From the NCBI RefSeq assembly GCF_048066175.1, contig NZ_JBLTXA010000009.1, positions 62,001-126,000 of the forward strand: DNA of 64,000 nucleotides, read 5' to 3'. Position 1 is the stretch's first letter, and each line of letters begins with the position of its first letter. The stretch is from Niveispirillum fermenti. Lineage in GTDB: Bacteria; Pseudomonadota; Alphaproteobacteria; Azospirillales; Azospirillaceae. Below are positions 50,633-60,056 of this stretch, piece after piece. Under the pieces are notes generated by a model, which had not been told where the DNA came from, ran no database searches, and saw only the letters and a list, made by a program, of their open reading frames with translations. The position numbers were made by a program, and so were the translations under genes.

Positions 50633-50650
50633 CCGGAACGGCGTTTCCGG
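50633..50650. terminator. Weak hairpin between convergent genes
   Basis: CCGGAA (50633-50638) pairs with TTCCGG (50645-50650). Only 6-bp arms, but it lies exactly between the crotonase stop and the convergent esterase stop and TTTT follows at 50654 on the plus strand. Confidence 0.35.
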
Positions 50651-52150
50651 TCACTTTTGCGCCTTTTCCATCAGGTCCAGGCGCAGACGCAGCGGGTCGG
50701 GGACGAAGGCCGCGCCGCCGGGGGCATAAGACATCAGCCTGTCTTCCGCCGCGCGGTAGATCGGGTAGCCCGGATCACCCGACATGGCGAAGGCGATGAA
50801 ATGATCGTGAAAGGCCTTGGCGATGGCCTTATCCGCCGCACTGACTGCGCCGGGATAGCGATATTCGACGGTGCGGAAGGCATAGGGAATTTCGCTGGCA
50901 TGGGTGGCCCCCGGCATCGCGCCCCGCTGGCTTTCGGCCACATAATCGAAGCGGTAGGCATAGGTTGGAAGCCCCGATGCCGACCATTGCCGGGCCAGAT
51001 ATCGCGCGGGTTCGATGAAGATGCGGTCGCCGACGATCTTCCAGCTGGTCAATAGCGGGGTCGGGCTGGCATAGGCCTTGCGTGCCGCCGCCTCATCCCC
51101 GCCAAAGGCCGTCAGCAGCGTGTCCGCGTCCCCGATGGGGAACCCGTCCAGGCCTGTGGCTCCGATCATCATGGGCATCCGCGCGCCCTTGCCATCGGCG
51201 ATCGTCCTTGCCGGTTCCTCGGTCAGGAATTTTCCATCCAGCATGGGACCGGCATAATGATCCACGCCGTCACCCATGATGGCGCGCATGTCGAGCCCGT
51301 CGACGATCCTGTCGGCCGGCAGGGCGCGAAGGGCGGCCAGCCCGGCGGCATCCTCATGGTTGACGCCGGCATTGCGCGCGAAGGTCACACCGCGTTCTTC
51401 CGCCACGGCCAGCGGGACCAGCCCCAGCCCCGTGGCACGCCCGCCACCCGACATGATCAGCGCCTTGTCGAACAACCCCCTGGCGGCGGGGACGGCCAGA
51501 AGCACATGTACCGACCGGCCGCCGGCGCTTTCCCCGAACAAGGTGACATTGGCGGGATCACCCCCGAAGGCGGCGATGTTGCGGCGAACCCATTGCAGGG
51601 CCGCCACCTGATCCATGAAGCCGAAATTGCCCGTTGGCGCCGCCCCCGCCTCCGCCGACAGGGCCGGATGGGCGAAGAAGCCGAAGCGGCCCAGGCGGTA
51701 ATTCAGGCTGACCAGCAGAACACCGGACCGGGCAAAGGCCGATCCGTCATAGACGGTGGGCGACGACCCGCCATTGACGAAGCCGCCGCCATGGATCCAG
51801 ACCATGACGGGCCGCTTTACACCGGCCTGCGGCTTCGGCGCCCAGACATTGACGAACAGGCAGTCCTCTCCCATCGGGCCGCCCAGCGGGGCGGCATCGC
51901 CGGGGAACGGGTTCTGCAGGCAATCCAGGCCGTACGTATCGGCCTTGCGCACACCCTGCCACGGCACGACGGGGGCCGGCGGGCGCCAGCGCAGATCACC
52001 GACGGGGGCCGCAGCATAGGGGATGCCCTTGAAGGCGACGATATCACCCTCGGCCACACCCTCCACCCTGCCGCCATCCACGGTCGTAACGGGGGCCGCG
52101 GCGGCGGCAGGGGACAGGAGCAACAACAAGGCAATGAACAGGTGACGCAT
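50651..52150 (-). CDS. Exported type-B carboxylesterase
   Basis: Start at 52150 (second of two adjacent ATGs, six bases after GGGAG); 499 residues. Signal peptide MRHLFIALLLLLSPAAAAA. Catalytic Ser208 in FGESAGGRS, oxyanion-hole motif HGGGF (120-124) and EDCLFVNVWAP (95-105) are those of the cholinesterase/feruloyl-esterase-like type-B family. It should act in the periplasm or at the surface on carboxylic esters. Together with two exported GH3 enzymes it would strip acyl groups such as hydroxycinnamates from plant glycosides. Gap of 14 bases from the upstream GH3 gene. Confidence 0.9.
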   Translation of the reverse strand: MRHLFIALLLLLSPAAAAAPVTTVDGGRVEGVAEGDIVAFKGIPYAAAPVGDLRWRPPAPVVPWQGVRKADTYGLDCLQNPFPGDAAPLGGPMGEDCLFVNVWAPKPQAGVKRPVMVWIHGGGFVNGGSSPTVYDGSAFARSGVLLVSLNYRLGRFGFFAHPALSAEAGAAPTGNFGFMDQVAALQWVRRNIAAFGGDPANVTLFGESAGGRSVHVLLAVPAARGLFDKALIMSGGGRATGLGLVPLAVAEERGVTFARNAGVNHEDAAGLAALRALPADRIVDGLDMRAIMGDGVDHYAGPMLDGKFLTEEPARTIADGKGARMPMMIGATGLDGFPIGDADTLLTAFGGDEAAARKAYASPTPLLTSWKIVGDRIFIEPARYLARQWSASGLPTYAYRFDYVAESQRGAMPGATHASEIPYAFRTVEYRYPGAVSAADKAIAKAFHDHFIAFAMSGDPGYPIYRAAEDRLMSYAPGGAAFVPDPLRLRLDLMEKAQK

Positions 52151-52164
52151 CATCCACTCCCGTT

Positions 52165-54117
52165 TCAACGTCCAGAGCCGATGGGATAGGCCGGGTTTGC
52201 GCTGTCATGCGGTAAGGCCGGCGATTGTGCCCGCACAGCGGTCATGCCGGAAGGCAGTTCAAAAGGCAGCCGGCCCGCAGGCGGCGTGACACCGCACAGC
52301 GCGTCGAACAGCGCCGCATCGCTGATCCCGAAGGAGGCGAGCAGCAGGGCAGCGTGCGGGCGCACCGCCGACAGGATGGCCGGCCGGTCCATATCCACGG
52401 CCAGAATGACGGGACCGGCGGATGCCGCCTGCTGCACAATGGCCAGTCCGGCATCGCCCGGCTTGAAATCCAGATCGCCCTCATGCTGACGCGAGCCGAA
52501 GAAATGGCCGGGATGCAGGGTCTGGTATGGGGTGGACAGACGGATCAGGCTGATATCCGCCTTGTCGGCGCTGTCCACAATGGTGAATCCCGCCGCCCGT
52601 GCCGCTGCCGGATCGACACCGTGCAGGAACAGGCGCTTGCCCCTGTCCGGCAGGGCGATGGCGCCCAGCCTGTTCTCCAGCACGACCAGGGACCGCGCCT
52701 GCGCTGCATGCCCGGCAGTCATCTTGTCGGCCGAACCGACGATGGCGGCGGCACGGGCGGCATCGGCGAACGGGTTCTCGAACAGGCCCAGACGGATTTT
52801 CAGGGCCAGGACACGGCCCACCGCCTCGTCCAGGCGCGCTTCGGGCAACAGTTTCTGTTCCACCGCCTGGCGCAGGGCGGAACCGTCATCGACGCCGCCG
52901 AACTGATCGATGCCGGCCAGCATGCCCTTGGCGAAGCGCTGCGGCTTGGTCAGCCCCTCCACGCCCCAGGGCATGGCGATATCCTTGGGTGCCTGTGGCG
53001 GGTTGCCGGTGCGGCAACTTTCGTTGCAGTCATAGGTGATGGCCCAGTCGGACAGGACCAGCCCCTGGAACTTATGGGCCCCACGCAGCAGATCGGTCAG
53101 CAGTTCGCGTGAATAGCCGCCGCCCACCGGCTCCACCGGTTTGCCGTTCAGCACCAGACCCTTCTGGATCGTGTAGGTGGGCATGATGCCGGTGGCCCCG
53201 GCCTCGAACGCGCCCTGGAAGGCCGCGACATGCCGGTCGAATCCACCCTTGGTGAAATCCGTGAAGCGGCCATAGTAATTATGCCCGTCATAACCCTCGA
53301 TGGCGGCGCCATAGCCGACCCAATGCTTGACCACGGTGGCGACACCGCCGGGTGACAGGCCGGCATCCGCCCCCTGCATGCCCTGCACATAGGCCTTCAC
53401 CTGCGCCGACACGCGGGCCGGGTCTTCCCCGAACGTGCCGTTCAGGCGGGACCAGCGGGGTTCGCTGCCCAGATCGGCCTGCGGCGACAGGGCCATGGAG
53501 ATGCCGACGGCGCGGTATTCATCCCGCACCATGGCGGCGAAGGTCCGGGTCAGGGCCGGATCGTCGATAGCACCCAGACCCAAGGTTTCCGGCCATTGCG
53601 AAAAACCGGTGGTCGTGACGCTGGCGCCCGCCGTCACTTGAAAATGGCTGCGCGGATCGGTTGAGATCATGACCGGGATGCCCAGCCGGCCGCCGGCCGC
53701 AACCTCCTGCAACCGGTTATTCTCGGTCGCGAAATCCACCGGCTTCACGGCCATGCGGGTGATCATGGAGGTGACGTGCCGGTCCAGGATCATGGCGCGC
53801 GCGGCGTCCAGATCATAGGCCGGGCCGGGCGACATCATGCCCCCCTGGACCGGGGCGGTGCCATGCACCGCCTCCCCCGCCTTCTCCGCCAGGGTCATGC
53901 GCGACACAAGATCGGCGGCCCGTATCTCCGGCGATAGGCGCCAATCCTCATAGGGGTTCAGCTTGCCGTCGCGATTCAGGTCGCGGAAGCTCAACCCATC
54001 AGCCTTCACCTGCGGCTGCCCGGCGGGCAGGGCCGGCTGCAGCGGGGCGGCGAGGCTGCCGGTGGACAGCAGCAACGCTGCCAGGGAGATCATGCCGGCA
54101 GTGGTTCTGTTCGACAT
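52165..54117 (-). CDS. Exported GH3 beta-glycosidase with EF-hand-like loop
   Basis: 650 residues with a signal peptide (MISLAALLLSTGSLAAP). An EF-hand-like calcium loop D46-x-N48-x-D50-GKLN-x-x-E57 lies directly before the GH3 catalytic domain, an uncommon addition. GH3 features: STDPRSHF, RWSRLNGTFGEDP, KHWVGYG (265) and nucleophile Asp357 in LVLSDWA. A C-terminal alpha/beta sandwich (about 480-650) completes it, without the FnIII domain of the next protein. It releases terminal glucose or a similar sugar from oligosaccharides or aglycones. Confidence 0.9.
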   Translation of the reverse strand: MSNRTTAGMISLAALLLSTGSLAAPLQPALPAGQPQVKADGLSFRDLNRDGKLNPYEDWRLSPEIRAADLVSRMTLAEKAGEAVHGTAPVQGGMMSPGPAYDLDAARAMILDRHVTSMITRMAVKPVDFATENNRLQEVAAGGRLGIPVMISTDPRSHFQVTAGASVTTTGFSQWPETLGLGAIDDPALTRTFAAMVRDEYRAVGISMALSPQADLGSEPRWSRLNGTFGEDPARVSAQVKAYVQGMQGADAGLSPGGVATVVKHWVGYGAAIEGYDGHNYYGRFTDFTKGGFDRHVAAFQGAFEAGATGIMPTYTIQKGLVLNGKPVEPVGGGYSRELLTDLLRGAHKFQGLVLSDWAITYDCNESCRTGNPPQAPKDIAMPWGVEGLTKPQRFAKGMLAGIDQFGGVDDGSALRQAVEQKLLPEARLDEAVGRVLALKIRLGLFENPFADAARAAAIVGSADKMTAGHAAQARSLVVLENRLGAIALPDRGKRLFLHGVDPAAARAAGFTIVDSADKADISLIRLSTPYQTLHPGHFFGSRQHEGDLDFKPGDAGLAIVQQAASAGPVILAVDMDRPAILSAVRPHAALLLASFGISDAALFDALCGVTPPAGRLPFELPSGMTAVRAQSPALPHDSANPAYPIGSGR

Positions 54118-54127
54118 CCGGACCCCC

Positions 54128-56326
54128 TTACGGCTTCAGCGTGCGCTGGCTGACGCGGGCCTTGCCCGACAGCACGGTCTGTGCGGCGGACGGGCCGACG
54201 GCCACGTCATAATCACCGCCATCGATGCGCCATTGGCGCCCGGCCTCATCGAAATGGGCCAGCAGGCGCGGGTCGGCCTTGACGGTGACGGTGCGGCGCT
54301 CACCGGGCTTCAGGTCGATCTTCTCGAACCCGATCAGGCGGCGCAACGGCTTGCCGGCGGCACCGGCCAGATAGATCTGCGGCGCGTCCTTGCCCTGCAA
54401 CCTGCCGGTATTCGTCACTTCGAAGCTGACGGTCAGCGTCTCGCCACCCTTCACCCGCAGCTTGTCATAGGTGAAGGTCGTGTAGGACAGGCCATGACCG
54501 AACGGAAACAGCGGCTTCATGCCCTTTGCCGCGAAACGGCGGTACCCCACGTCCGAACCCTCCTCATACACCACATCGAACTGCTGTTTTTCCGGCAGGC
54601 CCCAGCCCGGCAGGGTCGGGCGCGGATACTGGTCCAGGCTGGCCGGGAAGGTGACGGGCAGGCGGCCGGACGGATTGACCTTGCCGGTCAGGATATCGGC
54701 AATGGCCTCGCCCCCCTTCTGCCCGCTGTACCAGGCTGCGACGACGCCGCCGACCTTGTCCAGCCAGGGCATCAGGACGGGGCCGCCTGTCTGCAAGACA
54801 ACGATGCTGTTTGGATTGGCGGCGGCCACCGCCTCGATCAACTGGTCCTGACCCTGCGGCAGGGACAGATCATAGGCATCCAGCCCTTCGGACATCCATT
54901 GGTTGGCAAAGACGATGACGATATCGGCATCCCGGGCCAGGGCTGCGGCCGCTTGCGGGTATCGGCCGTCATTGAAGCTGACGGTGGCATCCGGCAATGC
55001 AGCCCGCAGCGCCTTCAGCGGAGAGGAATTGTGGAAGGCCTGCCGCAGCCAGGCCGCCATGAACCCCTCGCCCCCCACCGGAATGACAATCGGGTTGCCG
55101 CCATGGCTGGTCACCTGTGACGAACCGGCACCCGACAGGACACCGCTATCGGCATGGCCGCCGATCACCGCCACCTTCTTCACGCCGGGCGCCAGGGGCA
55201 GGATGCCCTTGTTGGCCAGCAGCACGATGCCTTCATCGGCCACCTGTCTGGCGATGGCGTCATGGGCGATGCTATCGATGGCGGGCGCCGGCTTCGCCTC
55301 GAACAGGCCGGCGGCGAACATGGAACGCAGGATGCGGCGCGACATGTCGGACAGGCGCGCTTCCGGTATGGAACCGGCGGCCACCGCCTGTTTCAGCGGT
55401 TCACCGAACCAGACCTGATCATCCAGCTGTTCGCCCGACTGCTGATCCAGGCCCCTGGCGGCGTAGTCGGTGGCGTGGACCGCCCCCCAGTCCGACATGA
55501 CCCAGCCCTTATAGCCCCAATCGCCCTTCAACACCTTGTTCAGCAGATGATCGCTGCCGCAGGAATAGTCGCCATTCACCAGATTGTAGGCGCACATCAC
55601 GGAGCCGGGCTGCCCCTTCTCGATGGCGATCTGAAAGGCCAGCAGGTCGCTTTCCCGATGCGCCGCCTCCCCGATGACGGAATTGGCCCAGTGGCGGTTG
55701 GTTTCCTGGCCGTTCAGGCTGAGATGCTTGATAGTGGAGATGATGTTCTGCGACTGGATGCCCCGGATGCTTTCGCCGGCCAGGGTGCCGGCCAGCAACG
55801 GGTCTTCCCCCAGATATTCGAAATTGCGGCCATTGCGCGGGTCCCGGGCCAGATTGGCGCCACCGGCCAGCAGGACGTTGAAGCCCCGGGCCACCGCCTC
55901 CTTCGCAATCATGGCGCCACCATCATGGGCCAGCTTGGGATTGAAGCTGGCGGCCAACGCCAGGCCGGACGGCAGGGCCGTGGCCGTGTCGCCGGGCCGG
56001 ATGCTCATGGGGTTGGTCACGCCCAGGCTGGCGTCGGTTTCCTTCAAGGCCGGGATACCCAGGCGGGGCACGCCGGGAATATAGCCGGCACCGCCGATGG
56101 CGTCGGCGGGCAGCTTCTCGACCTTGAAAGGCAGCGCCATGGGCCCGTGCAGCAGGCCGATGCGCTCATCCAGGGTCAATTCCGCATCCAGCAGCCGGGC
56201 CCGCTCATCGGGCGACAATGTGCTGTCACGCCAATCCTTGGCACCTGCCGCATGCAGCCCCGTGCCCAACGCCGTGACACATAATCCGGCAGCCAGACCA
56301 CTCCTGAACAAACGGTGGATATTCAT
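54128..56326 (-). CDS. Exported GH3 beta-glucosidase with C-terminal FnIII-like domain
   Basis: Start at 56326 with GGAGG six bases upstream; 732 residues. Signal peptide FRSGLAAGLCVTALGTGLHAAGA. GH3 N-domain with RNFEYLGEDP (168-177), KHLSLNGQE (200-208) and nucleophile Asp279 in WVMSDWGAV; C-domain with GSSQVTSHGG; late GYR.F... and a FnIII-like end (VSFEVTNTGRLQGKDAPQIYL, about 640-660). Resembles aglycone- and oligosaccharide-hydrolysing beta-glucosidases. Immediately upstream of the second GH3 in the operon. Confidence 0.93.
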   Translation of the reverse strand: MNIHRLFRSGLAAGLCVTALGTGLHAAGAKDWRDSTLSPDERARLLDAELTLDERIGLLHGPMALPFKVEKLPADAIGGAGYIPGVPRLGIPALKETDASLGVTNPMSIRPGDTATALPSGLALAASFNPKLAHDGGAMIAKEAVARGFNVLLAGGANLARDPRNGRNFEYLGEDPLLAGTLAGESIRGIQSQNIISTIKHLSLNGQETNRHWANSVIGEAAHRESDLLAFQIAIEKGQPGSVMCAYNLVNGDYSCGSDHLLNKVLKGDWGYKGWVMSDWGAVHATDYAARGLDQQSGEQLDDQVWFGEPLKQAVAAGSIPEARLSDMSRRILRSMFAAGLFEAKPAPAIDSIAHDAIARQVADEGIVLLANKGILPLAPGVKKVAVIGGHADSGVLSGAGSSQVTSHGGNPIVIPVGGEGFMAAWLRQAFHNSSPLKALRAALPDATVSFNDGRYPQAAAALARDADIVIVFANQWMSEGLDAYDLSLPQGQDQLIEAVAAANPNSIVVLQTGGPVLMPWLDKVGGVVAAWYSGQKGGEAIADILTGKVNPSGRLPVTFPASLDQYPRPTLPGWGLPEKQQFDVVYEEGSDVGYRRFAAKGMKPLFPFGHGLSYTTFTYDKLRVKGGETLTVSFEVTNTGRLQGKDAPQIYLAGAAGKPLRRLIGFEKIDLKPGERRTVTVKADPRLLAHFDEAGRQWRIDGGDYDVAVGPSAAQTVLSGKARVSQRTLKP

Positions 56327-56354
56327 CAAGGCCTCCAGGGGAATGTCTTTGGAG

Positions 56355-56381
56355 AAAAAAAGGCGCGGGCGGGCCCGCGCC
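56355..56381 (-). terminator. Rho-independent terminator after TonB receptor 4
   Basis: GGCGCGGGC-GG-GCCCGCGCC (56362-56381) has perfect 9-bp arms. On the minus strand it is followed by TTTTTTT. It lies between the receptor stop and the GH3 start, so it probably attenuates expression of the downstream GH3/esterase genes relative to the receptor. Confidence 0.8.
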
Positions 56382-56390
56382 GGAGGAAGA

Positions 56391-58574
56391 TCAGAAGTCG
56401 ATACCAAGGCGCACGCCGTAGGTGCGCGGCGGGGCGTAGAAATCACCCGTGCCATTGGTGGCTACACCCGCGGTCGCATTGGGGCTGGACGTCGTGCGGA
56501 TGTCGTCATTCTCCAGATTGCGAACAAAGGCCATGACCGTCCAGGCATCCTCGGCCGGCTTATAGGTGAGCGTGAGGTCGGTACGGGTGAAATCACCCTG
56601 CTTGTTCTCCAGGAACCCGTGATATTCCAGATACTTGGACGATTCGTAGTGGGTCTGTACGCGCGCCGTCAGACTGGCGCCGTCGGCCATCTCGAACTCG
56701 TGCTGATAGCCCAGATTGATCGACCATTCCGGCGTGCGCGCCATATGGCAGCCGGAAAAATCGGCCGCGCGCGGGGCGGGTGCAGTGTAGTCGGCAGTGT
56801 AGCAGCGCGCGATGCCGGCATTGGCCACATTGTTGGAAAAGGCATCGCCACGGGGCAGCAGGAACTTCTTGTATCGCGCATGCAGCCAGGACAGGCTGGC
56901 GTCGATACGGTCGAACGCTGTTAGCAGATAGTCGGTTTCCAGTTCAAGACCATAGATCTCCGCCTTGTCGGCATTCAGGGTGACGGTGGCATCCTGCCCG
57001 GCGATGGTGCCGATGGCCGAAATCTGGAAATCGCGATAATCATAGTAGAAGGCCGAGGCGTTCAGTTGCAGCCGGTTGTCCAGCAACCGGTTCTTCACGC
57101 CCAGTTCATAGGAGGTGATGGTTTCCGGCTTGTAATCATTCGGCTCCATCCCGTCGAAATAGCCGCCGGCCTTGTAGCCTGTGGCGACATTGGCATAGAG
57201 CATGCTGTCTTCCGACAGATCATAATCGACACCGGCCCGCCAGTTGACGCGGTCCCAGCTATTGTCGGACACGTTCAGCGTCACCGTGCCGGTGACGGCG
57301 CCGGCATTGTTGGTGAAATAGGTGCCGCCATTGCGGCCCTTGCGGTCCTTGGTATAGCGCAGGCCTCCCGTGAAGCGCAGTTCATCGGTTGCCGACCATG
57401 TCACCTGGGAGAAGACCGCCTTGGTGGAGGCGAAGACATCCGGTTGGATGAAGCTCAGGTAATTATCGTCTGCCAGGAAGATACGGAAATCGACATCATT
57501 GTCTTCCTTGAAGTAATAGGCGCCGATCACCCATTTCAGCCGGTCCGTCTCCCCGCCCAGGCGCAGTTCATGCGACCATGTCTCGTCAAGGCCGTAGAAA
57601 TAATTGGGGGCGTGGGTGGAGGGGTTCTCGCCCACGCGGTCATCCTTGGCCGAATTGAAACCGACCAGATAGGTCAGTTGGGCGAAATCCAGGTCATAAT
57701 TGATCTCGGTCCCGGCGCTCCAATAGGTGTTGTCGCGATAGGTATTGACGCGCGACAGGATAGTGCGCGGGTCGCCGGTTTCCATGGGATAGGCGACATC
57801 ACCGCCGCCAGTGCCCCCACGGGCCAGCCAGTCGGCCCGCAGGTTGATGGACAGGTTCTCCGCCGGGGTCCACAGCGCCTGAAGGCGGGCGGACTTGTCA
57901 TCCTGGCTGTCCTTGTCGTTGCCGGCCTGCGGGCCGGGCGTGATCGACTTCTGATAGCCGTCGTGGCGCGTGGTCTGGAACGCGGCACGCACCGCGAACG
58001 TATCGCCCAGCGGCACGTTCAGCACGCCGCTGGTGGTCAGCGCGTCGTAATTGCCGAATTCCACCGCGGCAGAGCCTTCCAACTGCTGGGTCGGCTTTCT
58101 GGTGATGACGTTGATGGCACCCGCGGTCGCGTTACGGCCATAGAGCGTGCCCTGCGGCCCGCGCAGCACCTCCACCCGGTCGATATCATAGAACAAGGCA
58201 CCGGTGGCCGTGGCACGGGCGATATAGATGCCGTCGATATGATAGGCGACGGCAGGGTCCCCCACCTCTGTCACGTTCGTGCTGCCGATGCCGCGCATGA
58301 AAATCTGCGACGCACCGCCGCCCGTATTGGTGATCTGCAGGCTGGGGACGGTCGCCGACAGGTCGACGACACTTTTCACGCCCGCACTTTCCAGCCCCTC
58401 CCCCGTCACGGCCGATACGGCCAGCGGCGTCTTTTGAAGATTCTCGGCGCGGCGCTGGGCCGTTACGACGATTTCGTCCAGTTGCAGGACAGTCTCCGCC
58501 GTCTGTGCCCCCGCCGACAGGCCGGGCGCCATGGCCACGATGGCAGCCCCGACCATCAATGAATAGTTGCGCAT
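56391..58574 (-). CDS. TonB-dependent outer-membrane receptor 4 (glycoside uptake)
   Basis: Start at 58574 (GGGAGTGG upstream); 727 residues. Signal peptide YSLMVGAAIVAMAPGLSAGAQ, TonB-box-like DEIVVTAQRRAEN, plug with IFMRGIGSTN and VEVLRGPQGTLYGRNATAGAINVITRK (about 130-155), barrel ending RLGIDF. Same 'VTAQRR/RGPQGTLYGRN' clade as receptor 3. It is first in the operon with two GH3 enzymes and an esterase and opposite a LacI regulator, so oligosaccharide or glycoside import is the natural assignment. Confidence 0.93.
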   Translation of the reverse strand: MRNYSLMVGAAIVAMAPGLSAGAQTAETVLQLDEIVVTAQRRAENLQKTPLAVSAVTGEGLESAGVKSVVDLSATVPSLQITNTGGGASQIFMRGIGSTNVTEVGDPAVAYHIDGIYIARATATGALFYDIDRVEVLRGPQGTLYGRNATAGAINVITRKPTQQLEGSAAVEFGNYDALTTSGVLNVPLGDTFAVRAAFQTTRHDGYQKSITPGPQAGNDKDSQDDKSARLQALWTPAENLSINLRADWLARGGTGGGDVAYPMETGDPRTILSRVNTYRDNTYWSAGTEINYDLDFAQLTYLVGFNSAKDDRVGENPSTHAPNYFYGLDETWSHELRLGGETDRLKWVIGAYYFKEDNDVDFRIFLADDNYLSFIQPDVFASTKAVFSQVTWSATDELRFTGGLRYTKDRKGRNGGTYFTNNAGAVTGTVTLNVSDNSWDRVNWRAGVDYDLSEDSMLYANVATGYKAGGYFDGMEPNDYKPETITSYELGVKNRLLDNRLQLNASAFYYDYRDFQISAIGTIAGQDATVTLNADKAEIYGLELETDYLLTAFDRIDASLSWLHARYKKFLLPRGDAFSNNVANAGIARCYTADYTAPAPRAADFSGCHMARTPEWSINLGYQHEFEMADGASLTARVQTHYESSKYLEYHGFLENKQGDFTRTDLTLTYKPAEDAWTVMAFVRNLENDDIRTTSSPNATAGVATNGTGDFYAPPRTYGVRLGIDF

Positions 58575-58814
58575 AAGGTCCACTCCCATTTGGTCTTTTG
58601 GTTATGGGAAGCGAGCAAGGATCATCCGGCGCCCGTCGGGCGACGGCCGGTCATTTCCGGAACGGAAAGTCCGTGCGGATGGATGCAGACAGGGACCGGC
58701 CGCTGACGCGCTGGGGCGTCAGGTTGCGGTAACGGCGCGTGCGGATAGGTTCATTGTCATCTCCCCAGGATACCGTCCCCTTTTGGGGCTCTCGCTTACG
58801 GTCGGCATTCTTGT
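58575..58814. other. Gene-free leader region between receptor 4 and LacI gene
   Basis: No ORF here has convincing codon bias. It contains short palindromes CGCCCG-T-CGGGCG (about 58638) and CTGACGC-N6-GCGTCAG (58703-58722), which may be 5'-UTR structures of the receptor transcript. Promoters are presumably located towards the LacI-type palindrome at 58815. Confidence 0.4.
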
Positions 58815-58832
58815 AGGGACAACGTTGTCCCT
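58815..58832. promoter_or_regulatory. LacI-family operator, perfect 18-bp palindrome
   Basis: AGGGACAACGTTGTCCCT is perfectly self-complementary with the central CG pair typical of LacI/PurR boxes. It lies between the LacI-family gene and the divergent receptor 4/GH3 operon, so it is the likely repressor target. Confidence 0.75.
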
Positions 58833-58914
58833 GCCGTTCCGAAAATAACCGGGTCTCTCTCTTCCGGCTGGAAATTCTGTTACCATTGATAACCATCCTG
58901 CCGCAAGCAGAAAA

Positions 58915-58930
58915 TGTCCAACGTTGTCCC
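58915..58930. promoter_or_regulatory. Second, half-conserved LacI operator
   Basis: TGTCCAACGTTGTCCC keeps CAACGTTGTCCC of the palindrome 100 bases upstream; only the left four bases differ. Two sites 100 bp apart fit looping repression. It also overlaps an unlikely alternative start (58914) of the regulator. Confidence 0.5.
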
Positions 58931-59003
58931 CTCTGTTGCCTGTGCCGGTCCCGATAGGGTAGAAGCAAGCGTCAACAAGGATTTGGCCGGAGCGCCCCCT
59001 CTC

Positions 59004-60056
59004 GTGAGCAAACCCACCATCCATGATGTGGCCCGCGTGGCTGGCGTGTCGATCAAGACGGTTTCGCGCGTGCTGAACGGGGAGCCCAAGGCAAGCCCCG
59101 CCACACGGGAGCGTGTGATGGCGGCGGTGGCATCGCTGGACTATTCGCCCAACCTGTCGGCCCGCAGTCTTTCAGCATCCCGCAACTTCATGATGGCCTT
59201 TGTGTTCGGCACCTATCCGGAGGAACCGAACGTATCCCTGCAGAATGAATATATCGCGGGCCTGCAGGTGGGGGCGGTGACCGCGGCACGGGCGGCCGGG
59301 TTCCATCTGCTGGTCGAACCGCTGGAAATGACGGATGCGGGTTTTGCCGAGCGGGCGGCGCGGATCATCTCGATGCCGGCCGTGGATGGATTCGTCATCA
59401 TGCCGGGCCTTGCCGACGACCCGCGCCTGCTGCGTGTGCTGACGGAACGGCGCGGCCATTATGTGCGGGTCAGTCCCGGCGTGGAACTGCCGGCCCTGCC
59501 CGCCATGGTGCGCATCGACGATTACCGCGCCAGCGCCGAGATGACGCGCCATCTGCTGGAACTGGGACACCGCCGTATCGGCTTCATCGGTGGCCGCCCG
59601 AATTTCGGTTCGGCTGAACTGCGCCTGCAGGCGTTCCGCGATGTCATGAGGGCGGCCGGTACCTTCGATCCCGATCTGGTACGCAACGGCGATTACACGC
59701 GGGCATCGGGACGGGTGGCCGGCGGGGAGCTTCTGGCGCTCGACCCGCGCCCCACGGCCATCTTCGCCGCGAATGACAGCATGGCCATTGGTGTCATGGC
59801 CCTGGCACAGCAGCAGGGATTGGGCGTCCCGGCGGATTTGTCGGTGGCCGGCATCGATGATATCAGCATGGCGTCCGCCATATGGCCGGCCCTGACCACC
59901 GTGCGTCAGCCGATCATCGCCATGGGGGCGGCGGCGGCCACCTATATCGTCGCGGCCAGCCGGTCGCGGGATGCACCGCCGCACCTGCCCTTCTTCGCAC
60001 ACGAACTGGTGGTACGCGACAGCACGGCCCCGCCGGGACAGCCTGCCCGCCGCTGA
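59004..60056 (+). CDS. LacI-family transcriptional regulator
   Basis: GTG at 59004 gives 350 residues beginning VSKPTIHDVARVAGVSIKTVSRVLNG, the canonical LacI HTH and hinge (ASPATRERVMAAVASLDYSPNLSARSLS). An ATG at 58914 would add 30 atypical residues and lacks a ribosome site. Periplasmic-binding-like effector domain from about 60: ELGHRRIGFIGGRP, AIFAANDSMAIGVMAL, VAGIDDISMASAIWP. It should repress the receptor 4/GH3/esterase operon until a sugar or glycoside inducer appears. No phosphotransferase or sugar kinase lies nearby. Confidence 0.9.
   Translation: MSKPTIHDVARVAGVSIKTVSRVLNGEPKASPATRERVMAAVASLDYSPNLSARSLSASRNFMMAFVFGTYPEEPNVSLQNEYIAGLQVGAVTAARAAGFHLLVEPLEMTDAGFAERAARIISMPAVDGFVIMPGLADDPRLLRVLTERRGHYVRVSPGVELPALPAMVRIDDYRASAEMTRHLLELGHRRIGFIGGRPNFGSAELRLQAFRDVMRAAGTFDPDLVRNGDYTRASGRVAGGELLALDPRPTAIFAANDSMAIGVMALAQQQGLGVPADLSVAGIDDISMASAIWPALTTVRQPIIAMGAAAATYIVAASRSRDAPPHLPFFAHELVVRDSTAPPGQPARR

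Noticed and set aside
58567..59024. Small ORFs in the receptor 4/LacI intergenic region
   Set aside because: No ribosome sites or codon bias, and they overlap the palindromic operator.
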